Below, piece by piece: positions 1-7,854 of a stretch of 64,000 bases of DNA. Below the pieces are notes generated by a model that saw only the letters and a list, made by a program, of their open reading frames with translations, was not told the DNA's origin and did no database searches. A program made the position numbers and the translations under genes. Source of the DNA: Aquilaria yunnanensis (lineage: Eukaryota; Streptophyta; Magnoliopsida; Malvales; Thymelaeaceae); assembly GCA_039654915.1 (NCBI GenBank), contig CM077593.1:75744501-75808500 (forward strand), given 5' to 3'. Positions within the stretch are counted from its first letter, which is position 1, and each line of letters opens with the position of its first letter.

Positions 1-298
1 TCATTGCATGCATTCCATTACATTAATCACATGCATATAAAATCTGATAAAAATAATCTCATTGCATGCATTCCATTACATTAATCACGTGCATATAAAG
101 TCTGATAAAAACATAATCTCATTTTATATTGCATGCATCCATTACATCAATCACACGCATATAAAATCTGATAAAAATAATCTCATTGCATGCATTCCAT
201 TACATCAATCACGTGCATATAAATTTTGATAAAAACATAATCTCATTGCATGCATCCATCACATCAATCATATACGCATAGAATCTAATAAAATAAAT
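1..298 (+). repeat. Leader tandem repeat, about 60 bp x 5
   Basis: Five imperfect units begin near 1, 59, 119, 183 and 243, each starting TCATTGCATGCATCCATTACA or close to it and ending in a run like CTGATAAAAATAATC. Unit lengths are about 56-64 bp. It lies just upstream of gag, in what is probably the untranslated leader of the element. It may continue upstream of the window. Confidence 0.9.
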
Positions 299-362
299 AT
301 TCCTTTAAAAAGGTAAAATTGGACCTCAACACCGATATTCAACTCGGCTCCAAACAAGACTA

Positions 363-2114
363 ATGGCAGAACAAACTGAAGGACGTTTCATAGATATAGA
401 GTCCAAGATTGAAAGTATGGCAGAACAAATGAGACAATTGATGGAAATAATCAAAGGGAAAGCAACTCAAGTTCCCATCAAAGAAGCACAAGATCCCACT
501 TATACTCCGGGATTCACCCCACAACGAGTCTCAGTCCAAGAAAACCTGTTTCAGGAACCAGGACAGTCTGCTAGTGTTCACTTGAAACAAGACACTGTGT
601 ATGAAGAGAAGAAGACACCACCAAAGGAAGAAGGAGAATCTCAAAAACTCGAAACAATAGAGAAGAGACTGCGAGCCATTGAAGGAGGTAATATATTCGG
701 ATCTCTCTCAGTGGATGACCTCTGCTTAGTGCCAGACGTCATAATCCCTTCGGACTTTAAAGTACCGGATTTTGTAAAATACGATGGAACGAGTGATCCC
801 ATCACTCACATCACACTGTTCCTAAGGAGACTACAACCACTCACAAAAGATGAAAAGGTGTGGATTGCACTTTTTCAGGAAAGTCTCACAAAATCAGCAT
901 TGCAGTGGTATCTAAGTCAAGGACCAAGAAACATCAAAACTTGGAATGACCTTGCTCAGGCCTTCATCGGCAACTATAAACATGTTATGGACTTGGCTCC
1001 GGATCGCCAAACTCTCCAAAACATGGAGAAGAAAAAGCCAGAAACTTTCAAGGAATATGCTCAACGGTGGAGGGACTTAGCTGCACAAGTTCAGCCACCC
1101 ATAACAGAAAAAGAAATGGTCACTTTGTTTGTCCAGACACTGAAATACCCATATTATGACAAACTCATTGGCAATTCGGCAACTAATTTCTCCGATGTTG
1201 TCATGTCTGGAGAAAGGATCGAGCATGGGATTAGGACTGGGAAGATTGCTGAGTCTTTTAGTGATCCTATGAAAAGAGGAGGACCATCCAGAACAAAAGA
1301 TGAAGAAGTACAACAAATAGGACGCGAAAGAGGGATTCCCCTCGTAGGTACTGTGGCTACCGGTCCTCGCCTATCCTATTCTGCCAAAATGCCCAATTAT
1401 TATCCTACCAATAGGCCCAATGACTATCCTCCCAATATGCCCAATGATTATCCTTCCAATAGGCCTAATGATTATCCTCCCAATAGGCCCAACAATTATC
1501 CTCTCAACAGGCCTAATCAGTTACGGCCACCTGTTCCGACTCCTCCAGTACCCACACAAAAACCAAAAGAAGTTTTTGCACCAATTCCCATGACTTACAC
1601 TGAGTTGTATCCAAAACTCATAGAAAGTCAACTTATCCGTCCAATTCCTACAATTCCATTTGGACCCCCATATCCAACGTGGTATGACCCCAACATAACT
1701 TGCCCATATCATGATGGCGTTCCAGGCCATGGCTTGGAAAATTGCACAGCATTGAAACGTATAGTCCAACAATTAATCGAATCAAAGTGGTTGGACTTTT
1801 CCGATGAACCGAACGTCACTCACAATCCATTGCCGCCTCGTCAAGAAAAACCAGTCAATATGATAGAAGAACACCGGCTGATGAAAAAGTCAGTCAATGA
1901 TATCATAACCCCTCTTAAGCATGTATATTCATGCCTTGTGAAAGAAGGGATTATCATGGGAAAGCCTTCTTTTGGACATGAAGAAGTTGAAGATGAGGAA
2001 TGGTGCAACTTTCATGACAGTAAGAGTCATTCTATCCAAGAATGCTCAGAATTCCGTAAGAATCTGCAAAGACTCATAGACTCATCCCAACTTATCGTTT
2101 TTATGATGATGTGA
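363..2114 (+). CDS. gag: Ty3/gypsy Gag, C-terminal frameshift
   Basis: A 583-residue ORF for the capsid-type structural protein that packages element RNA in cytoplasmic particles. The N-terminus is polar with a likely coiled coil (residues ~1-110). A plant retrotransposon gag domain spans about residues 165-270, with the hallmark SALQWYLSQGP, TWNDLAQAFI and ETFKEYAQRWRDLA segments. A proline-asparagine repeat lies at ~343-390. Two zinc-knuckle-like motifs follow: CPYHDGVPGHGLENC near 446 and WCNFHDSKSHSIQEC near 546. The ATG at 363 is the first in frame and gives a normal Gag N-terminus. The ORF ends in a short T-run near 2096-2102, after which sensible coding continues in another frame to a stop at 2252-2254. 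A 1 bp deletion in the T-run would explain this. No protease or RT follows. Confidence 0.88.
   Translation: MAEQTEGRFIDIESKIESMAEQMRQLMEIIKGKATQVPIKEAQDPTYTPGFTPQRVSVQENLFQEPGQSASVHLKQDTVYEEKKTPPKEEGESQKLETIEKRLRAIEGGNIFGSLSVDDLCLVPDVIIPSDFKVPDFVKYDGTSDPITHITLFLRRLQPLTKDEKVWIALFQESLTKSALQWYLSQGPRNIKTWNDLAQAFIGNYKHVMDLAPDRQTLQNMEKKKPETFKEYAQRWRDLAAQVQPPITEKEMVTLFVQTLKYPYYDKLIGNSATNFSDVVMSGERIEHGIRTGKIAESFSDPMKRGGPSRTKDEEVQQIGRERGIPLVGTVATGPRLSYSAKMPNYYPTNRPNDYPPNMPNDYPSNRPNDYPPNRPNNYPLNRPNQLRPPVPTPPVPTQKPKEVFAPIPMTYTELYPKLIESQLIRPIPTIPFGPPYPTWYDPNITCPYHDGVPGHGLENCTALKRIVQQLIESKWLDFSDEPNVTHNPLPPRQEKPVNMIEEHRLMKKSVNDIITPLKHVYSCLVKEGIIMGKPSFGHEEVEDEEWCNFHDSKSHSIQECSEFRKNLQRLIDSSQLIVFMMM
1388..1520 (+). 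repeat. 24 bp minisatellite inside gag
   Basis: About five in-frame copies of a 24 bp unit encode an octapeptide close to RPNDYPPN (NYYPTNRPNDYPPN and so on). The unit length is a multiple of three, so copy-number changes keep frame. It links the capsid-like domain to the zinc-knuckle half. Confidence 0.85.
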
Positions 2115-3032
2115 ATGTGATCATTAAAGAACAAGAAGTCAATGCTATACCAATCTCAAAACCTACTCTTAAGCCGTCAAGTCCCAAGGCCATTCCTCTA
2201 CAAATCAAACAAAACCGAGGTCAAGCTGCTAGGCCCGATGTGATTGGTAATTGAAAGTGAAGATTTTGAGCTGGAATTACATTGATTTTGGAAGGGCTCC
2301 AAGTCAGATCTGACCTAACAGTCCGCATACATTTTCGAATGACAGGGAATCCTTTGAATAAAGTTGTATCTTTGAAAGCTTGCAAAAGTAATCTAATAGT
2401 AAAAATCTCCTAGATTTAGTCCAGAATCTAGGGTGTAGTCTTTGTTAGATGGACACCTGGTATTCTTTCTGGTACAACAAAAAATGTAATGCGTGCATTC
2501 TACTACTTTCCATTTTTACACTCTTTGCCATTATACTATCTATTATTGCCATCACACTTTACTTTTTGACAACTGGTAATTCTTTTTGTTCTCTAACAAA
2601 AAGATGTTACGTGTACATTATACCACTTTTTAATTCCATTATTACATCTACATATTATACCAATTTTTACCAAAAATTCAATTATTACACCTACACATTC
2701 TATCACTTCTTACCAAAAATTCTGTTTTTACATCCATCTCTCACTCCTTTCCATTATACTATCCATTATTGCTATCATACTTTGCTTTCTAAATGATACT
2801 ACTCGTGGGTGAAAATAAAAAGTTGAGAAAAATTTGATAGTAATGATCTTGAAAGTGCTGCCAAATCTAGTAAGAAGGATTTCATATGTTGCACCTCAAC
2901 CCTAAAAAAGAATTCACAGTGGTTATCAACATCCTTACAAGGAGTCCGGGATTAACTTCCAAAGAAGTTAGCTCTCATATTAAATGACTTCAGTGGCCTC
3001 CCAATTCTCACAAATGCTCAATACAAAAAAAA

Positions 3033-3370
3033 ATTCTCAGTTTTCCATAACACAAATTCCAACAAAGGAAAGAAGTTCCTCCCTTCCATCAAAAGCCATT
3101 AAAGAGAAAATCCAAACAAGAAAAAAAATCCAAAAAAAAAAAAAAAAAAAAAGAGACTGAGAAGCAAATAAAGCCACTTGAGTCATCTCACTTCAAGAAG
3201 GCTATGATCTCGGTTCTCCATAACACAAACTCCAAAAAAAAAAAAAGGGAAAAAGTTCATCCCTTCCATCAAAAAGCCAACAAGGGAAAATTCAAAACCA
3301 AAAAGAACTGAGAACAAGCACGAGCAAGCAAGGCCACTTGAGTCATCTCACTTCAAGAGAGTTATCAAGT
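3033..3370 (+). repeat. About 175 bp direct duplication with A-runs
   Basis: TTCCATAACACAAATTCCAA at about 3043 recurs as TCTCCATAACACAAACTCC at about 3216. Both copies are followed by a CTTCCATCAAAAGCC-like phrase and then GAGTCATCTCACTTCAAGA (3179 and 3340). The copies differ mainly in poly-A length. Confidence 0.75.
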
Positions 3371-3678
3371 ATGTTATCACCATAGCTCACACAAAAAAAC
3401 AAAAAAACAAAAAAAAAAAGAGGAAAAAGGGGTCAAACTAGAAAAAAAAAAAAAAAGAGAAAGAAAAAAAGTGAGCTATGGATTCTAGACTGAAAACCTG
3501 CAAAGGCGGTTTAGAACACAAAAGCAACCCTCAAACCAAGCATGCATAAAGATCACAATAGTTGGGGGGCAACAGATGAGGTCTAACTTTCTGGAAAGAG
3601 TGGCAAGTTTGAGGTCATCACTATTGAGTTTTTCACCATAATCAAATTTGCTCACGAGTAGTATTAAAAGACCCTTCT

Positions 3679-3842
3679 TTCACACCACTCAAATTTAACT
3701 TTATTCAGACCTAATATTTACCTCTTAATATCATTCTCATTCAGCTAAAAGACTGCCACAAAAAAAAAAAACATTCAAACTTAACTTTCCTCACACCTAA
3801 CATTTACCTCTCGATATCATCCTCATTCAGTTAAAAGGCTAT
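3679..3842 (+). repeat. About 90 bp direct duplication
   Basis: Two copies of a segment reading roughly CACCTAATATTTACCTCTTA then ATCATTCTCATTCAGCTAAAAG, at about 3679-3752 and 3771-3840. The copies diverge by scattered substitutions. Confidence 0.7.
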
Positions 3843-4689
3843 TATTGTGAATCATGTTTCTACCTTATTGCCTTGCACAGTTTATGTCTTCGAGTTGGAA
3901 AGGGAAGAATGGCAGGACATTTTAATTGAAAACGAAGACCGTAAATTACTTTGTCAAGCTTTGAAAATTGATGAAAGTTTTTCTTTAAGGCCAAACCATT
4001 ATTCATTAATGTATGTAGACTTAAAAGTAAGGAGATAGCTTGAGTCTTTCTTTAATAAGATGTGGTTCTTGTAAGAGAAATTTACGATCAAGTGCCATCA
4101 CAAAGGTCTAGAAATCCTCAACCTTCTGTTAAATTAAAGGCGAGGTGATACCTTTTATCCACATAAACACCGTATTCAGGGGGGCAAAGTAGTCTCTACT
4201 AAGCGTAAGAGGAGTACTGCCAACAAAGAAGTTCAATAGACAAGGGGGCAAGTCTTATGGATCAAAACATGAGTTCAAGGAAGAGCAATCATTCAGATTA
4301 TAACATGGGGATAAGTAAGTGTCGGCACGGTCACAAGAAAAGGGGCAAAGCAGACATTGGAAGATAAGCCTTCGATGATATGAAATCCATAACAGGGACA
4401 ATTGTCCAGAGAAGCATAAAGAGATTCAATGATAGTCCAAGAAGGCAATCACAAAGAAGATCCAGTAAAGCAAAGACATGAAGAACTAGATCCATAAAAA
4501 AAAAAACATCAATTCCACATGCTCTGCATTCATGCATTTCACATCATGCATGCATGGCTTTTACATAACAAGGACCAAACGGGAATCACATTCACAGCAC
4601 AGTTACAGCAGTATAAGCTGAGATCTCAATGTCATCAGCTCTTACCAATCTATCACTGGATACACAGCTAATATGCAGGACCAACCCGC

Positions 4690-5035
4690 ATCAGGAATTC
4701 AAGGATAAGGTAGACAAGATGTCAAAAGCCTGGCAATCGATTCAATAATCGAGACTACACCTGGAAGGACAGGATTGACGTCAGCTAGTAGTATCCAAGA
4801 TAAGAGATAGCTATAGCCAAGGATAAGGCAGATATCAAAAAATATAAAGTAGACAATATTGTCAAAAGCCTGGCAATTAATTCAATAATCAAGGCTACAC
4901 CTGGAAGGACAGGATTGATGCCAGCTTAGCAGCATCCAAGATAAGAGATAGCTGTGGTCAAAGATAAGGCAGACATCAAGAAATATTGTCGTTGAAACTT
5001 TGTCAAAAGCGGACAATGGATTCAATAATCGAGGA
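4690..5035 (+). repeat. About 165 bp tandem repeat, two full units and a partial third
   Basis: GTCAAAAGCCTGGCAAT, then TTCAATAATCGAG, then CACCTGGAAGGACAGGATTG, then AAGATAAGAGATAGCT appear in the same order near 4716-4830 and 4861-4960. A third, degenerate start follows at about 5000 (GTCAAAAGCGGACAATGGAT). The array ends about 60 bp before the 5' flank of the first small gene. Confidence 0.8.
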
Positions 5036-5196
5036 CTGGATCAACGGATAAAAAAAAATATCTATCAAAATGAAGTAGGATCTACTTTTCCGGTTAAACG
5101 GCGGATACGGTACTCCGTGACTCTCAAGTCGGTTCTCTCAGTTGCCCATAATAACTGATTCCTTCACCCCTTCTTTCTTTTACTTCCTCATAGAAA

Positions 5197-5745
5197 ATGG
5201 ATCCTACTTTTTCCGCCTTGCGAAAGTATTTCCCTTCTCTCCCAATGAACATCCTCAAAAAGATCTACCAAGTTCGCTGTGAACGATTAAGAGTTCTGAT
5301 GCACAAAGGAATCCCTGAAGATGTGCGGTGGTTAATCGAAGCCAATGTTCGTCTAGCAGGTGAAATCCCAGAGGCATTTGTGTCTCACATGCCTGGTATA
5401 GGCAAAAGCTCTTATGCCAAAAAGCGAAGAGCGAAAAGGTTACAAGTCTGCCATAAATGTGGACGGTGGACTTGTAATACTAAATGTCGTTCTTTAGGGA
5501 TGATCTCTGATAATCGAGAAGATAAAATACGATTCATTAAGAATGGCCTGAGTAAAGACTCGTTGGATGATATCCAATTGACTCTTGAGACGCATTCTTG
5601 TGGATCTGTGCAACGTGAACTACTTGGTTTGTAGAGCATTTTTCATGAAGAACGAAACCGTTACAGTCCCGGGAATCTGACTGTAAATGACCCTGTTTGC
5701 CAGCTTGTAAGAAAACTGGATGGGAAGCAAATCCTCGACTCATAG
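5197..5745 (+). pseudogene. Basic cysteine-motif protein, copy 1 (nonsense-truncated)
   Basis: First of three tandem paralogous genes. It is open for 145 codons, then a TAG at 5632-5634 replaces the tryptophan codon (W146) present in both other copies. Downstream the homologous reading continues in the same frame to the usual C-terminus and a TAG at 5743-5745, so only one substitution separates this copy from a full ~182-residue ORF. The visible protein keeps the N-terminal SALRKYFPSLP segment, the basic KKRRAKRL patch and the four cysteines (C85, C88, C93, C97). It loses the last 37 residues, including the conserved NDPVCQ segment. Its 5' flank (from ~5095) resembles that of copy 2, but I do not see the TATA module that precedes copies 2 and 3. 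Function unknown. Confidence 0.75.
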
Positions 5746-5892
5746 AAGCCGTTAATGCCGTTACTGGACGAAAAACCAGTGGAAGATGTGAGCCACAGTC
5801 ACAATTACTGTACATACAGTTTGTTATATTTGGAAAAGTTTGCATTTTCTTTTGACAGATATACACGCTCCCCTAAGTGTAATCGACACGTT

Positions 5893-5920
5893 ATCCCTTT
5901 TCATCACTATAAATGCGTGT
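5893..5920 (+). promoter_or_regulatory. TATA module upstream of copy 2
   Basis: ATCCCTTTTCATCACTATAAATG, with TATAAAT at 5909-5915, lies about 120 bp before the ATG at 6035. Nearly the same phrase precedes copy 3 and the LOG-like gene. A GTCACAATTACTGTAC element lies ~105 bp further upstream (5798). Confidence 0.6.
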
Positions 5921-6034
5921 TCTTCCTTCTGATTAAGCAGCGGATAAGATACCCCGTGACTTCTAAATTCAGTTATTCCAGTCTCCTACAATAACTGATT
6001 CATTTCCCTCTTCTCTCAAATTCTTCTCTCATCA

Positions 6035-6583
6035 ATGGATTCTACTCTTTCTGCACTGCGAAAATACTTTCCTTCCCTTCCAATAAAAGTCCTTAAAAAG
6101 ATCTACCTGGCTAGATGTGAAAGAATCAGAGTTTTTACACGCAAAGGCATTCCCGATAATGTGCAGTGGATAATTGAAGCTAAGGTCCGTTTGGCGGGTG
6201 AAGTTCCAGATGCATTTATGCCCCGCATGCCCGGTTTAGGTAAAAGCCGTTATGCCAAAAGGCGAAGAGCAAAGAGACTAGGCGTGTGTTATAAATGTGG
6301 GCGATGGAATTGTATTACTAAATGTCGCTCTTTAGGATACATCTCCATAAATCGTGAAGATAAAAGAAAATTCATTAAGAATGGCCTGCGTAAGGAATCT
6401 CTGGAAGATATCCGAGAGACTCTTGAAACGCATTCTTGTGGAAAAGTGCAAGGTGAAATTATCAGTTTATGGAGGACTTACCATAAAGAACGAAACCGTT
6501 ACAATCTTGGGAATGTGATTTTAAACGACCCTGTTTGTCAGTTTGTAAGGAAACTGGATGGGAAGCAAATCCCCGACTTATAG
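6035..6583 (+). CDS. Basic cysteine-motif protein, copy 2 (intact)
   Basis: An intact 182-residue ORF; the ATG matches the starts of the paralogous copies. Order: N-terminal helix-like segment with SALRKYFPSLP (5-16); KKIYLARCERIRVF; GIPDNVQWIIEAKVRLAGEVP (39-58); a very basic patch GKSRYAKRRRAKRL (69-82); four cysteines spaced C-x2-C-x4-C-x3-C (85, 88, 93, 97), a probable zinc site; a GYISINREDK segment; THSCG (132-136); and a conserved LNDPVCQFVRKLD near the C-terminus. Basic arm plus zinc site suggests nucleic-acid binding (inference). The basic-arm, YA-x-RRA and CxxC order recalls carlavirus cysteine-rich nucleic-acid-binding proteins, but cysteine spacing after the first pair is shorter than I recall for that family. 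A retroelement-specific protein is an equal alternative. Confidence 0.75.
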   Translation: MDSTLSALRKYFPSLPIKVLKKIYLARCERIRVFTRKGIPDNVQWIIEAKVRLAGEVPDAFMPRMPGLGKSRYAKRRRAKRLGVCYKCGRWNCITKCRSLGYISINREDKRKFIKNGLRKESLEDIRETLETHSCGKVQGEIISLWRTYHKERNRYNLGNVILNDPVCQFVRKLDGKQIPDL

Positions 6584-6716
6584 AAGGCATTGAAGCCATT
6601 ACTGGACATAAATCAGTGGAAGATGAGAGCCACGGTCATCATTCCTGTACATATAAGCTGTCATTTGTCTTTTCTTTTGACAATAATGTACTTGCTTCTG
6701 TAAGTGTAATTAACGC

Positions 6717-6745
6717 ATTATCCCTTTCATCACTATAAATATGTG
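6717..6745 (+). promoter_or_regulatory. TATA module upstream of copy 3
   Basis: TTATCCCTTTCATCACTATAAATATG, with TATAAATAT at 6734-6742, lies about 60 bp before the ATG at 6800. It is the same phrase as the module before copy 2. A GTCATCATTCCTGTAC element lies upstream near 6635. Confidence 0.6.
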
Positions 6746-6799
6746 TTAGTTATTTTCGTTTCCTACAATCACTAATTTCTTTCTTTGCCTCCTTCATCA

Positions 6800-7348
6800 A
6801 TGGAGTCTTCTCTTTCCGCCCTACGAAAGTATTTTCCTTCCTTCCCAATAAATGTTCTTAAAAAGATTTATCAAGCTAGATGTGAACGATTCAGAGTATT
6901 TATGCACAAAGGCATTCCTGATAATGTGCGGTGGCTAATTGAAGCTAAGGTTCGTTCAGCTGGTGAAGTTCCAGAAGCGTTCTTTCCCCGTATGCCCGGC
7001 TTTGGTAAAAGTGCTTATGCCAAAAAAAGAAGAGCAAAGAGGCTAGGCGTTTGTCATAATTGTGGATGGTGGATTTGCGGCAATAAATGTCGTTCTCCAG
7101 GAGTGATCACCAGAAATCGTAATGATAGAATAAGATTCATTAAGAATGGCTTGCGTAAGGAATCTCTAGAAGATATTCGAGAGGTTCTTGAAGCGCATTC
7201 TTGCGGAATAGTGCAATTTGAGGTTGTTGGATTATGGATAATTTTCCAAAAAGAACGAGATCGTTACAGTCTTGGGAATCTGACTCTAAACGACCCTGTT
7301 TGCCAGTTTGTGAGAAAGCTAGATGAGATGCAAATCACCGATTCATAG
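6800..7348 (+). CDS. Basic cysteine-motif protein, copy 3 (intact)
   Basis: An intact 182-residue ORF. An in-frame ATG at 6785 would add five residues, but the ATG at 6800 (MESSLSALRKYF) aligns with copies 1 and 2. Same layout as copy 2 without a gap: basic GKSAYAKKRRAKRL (69-82); C85, C88, C93, C97; HSCG near 133; LNDPVCQFVRKLD near 163-175. Differences from copy 2 are spread along the protein while all four cysteines and the basic patch are kept, which hints at past selection (inference; a dN/dS test would decide). It lies ~760 bp from copy 2, start to start, so the repeat unit includes promoter, gene and 3' flank. Likely nucleic-acid binding; function unknown. Confidence 0.75.
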   Translation: MESSLSALRKYFPSFPINVLKKIYQARCERFRVFMHKGIPDNVRWLIEAKVRSAGEVPEAFFPRMPGFGKSAYAKKRRAKRLGVCHNCGWWICGNKCRSPGVITRNRNDRIRFIKNGLRKESLEDIREVLEAHSCGIVQFEVVGLWIIFQKERDRYSLGNLTLNDPVCQFVRKLDEMQITDS

Positions 7349-7394
7349 AAAGCATTAAAGCCATTACTGGACGCAAAGCCATTGGAAGATGAGG

Positions 7395-7775
7395 ATCAAA
7401 GTCACGATTACTGTACGTGCTAGCTGTCGCTTTTGAAATTTTCCTCCCCTTTTGGTAATAATGTATTCACTCCTAACGTGAACCAAAGTCACGATTACTG
7501 TACATGCTAGCTGTCGCTTTTGAAATTATCCTCCCAATAATGTACCCACTCCTGACATGAGATACAGTTATGATTACTGTATATAGCTGCCACTTTTTAA
7601 AATTTTCCTTCTCTTCCAACAATCACGTACCTACTCCTGACGTAAGCTACCGTAGTGACTACTGTACATGCTAGCAGCTATTTTGAAAATTTTCCTCCTC
7701 TTTTAACGATAGTGTACCCATACCTGACCAAAGTCATACTCGTGACTACTGTGAATAGCTGGCAATAATGTATCC
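7395..7775 (+). repeat. Promoter-proximal tandem array, about 85 bp x 5, before the LOG-like gene
   Basis: Five copies of a unit with GTCACGATTACTGTAC, then GCTAGCTGTCGCTTTTGAAA, then a TTTTCCTCC tract, then AATGTA-CC-ACTCCTGACGTGA. Unit starts are near 7401, 7488, 7565, 7652 and 7736. Single versions of the same block sit upstream of small-gene copies 2 (5798) and 3 (6635). This looks like an amplified upstream regulatory block; that it acts as an enhancer is inference. Confidence 0.75.
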
Positions 7776-7795
7776 ATTCTTGAAAATAAAATTAT

Positions 7796-7826
7796 TGCCT
7801 TATCTCTTCATCTCTATAAATATATC
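7796..7826 (+). promoter_or_regulatory. TATA module upstream of the LOG-like gene
   Basis: TGCCTTATCTCTTCATCTCTATAAATATATCC, with TATAAATATA at 7815-7824. It resembles the TTATCCCTTTCATCACTATAAAT phrase before copies 2 and 3. The distance to the ATG at 7855 is short (about 30 bp after the TATA box), so the leader would be only a few bases. Confidence 0.5.
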
Positions 7827-7854
7827 CTCTTTTCTCACAAAGGTAAGGATAGGA

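Larger units (their letters stand above)
2255..5196 (+). other. Non-coding spacer where pol would be expected
   Basis: About 2.9 kb without recognisable pol motifs. It contains a T/C-rich stretch with repeated ACCATTTTTACC-like phrases (2450-2790), several poly-A runs (3020-3470), three local duplications (listed separately) and four G-tracts followed by CA (near 3564, 4179, 4244, 4342) resembling the polypurine tract at 12461. The short ORFs in it (for example 2449-2796 and 3847-4038) match nothing I recognise. Confidence 0.6.

Noticed and set aside
2449..2796. 115-codon hydrophobic ORF as a membrane protein
   Set aside because: The region is made of repeated T/C-rich phrases; hydrophobicity follows from TTT, ATT and CTT codons. 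No homologue recognised and no promoter.
3847..4038. 63-codon ORF (VYVFELEREEWQDILIENED) as an integrase-linker remnant
   Set aside because: A faint resemblance to the RNase H-integrase linker of gypsy pol, but no flanking pol motif supports it.
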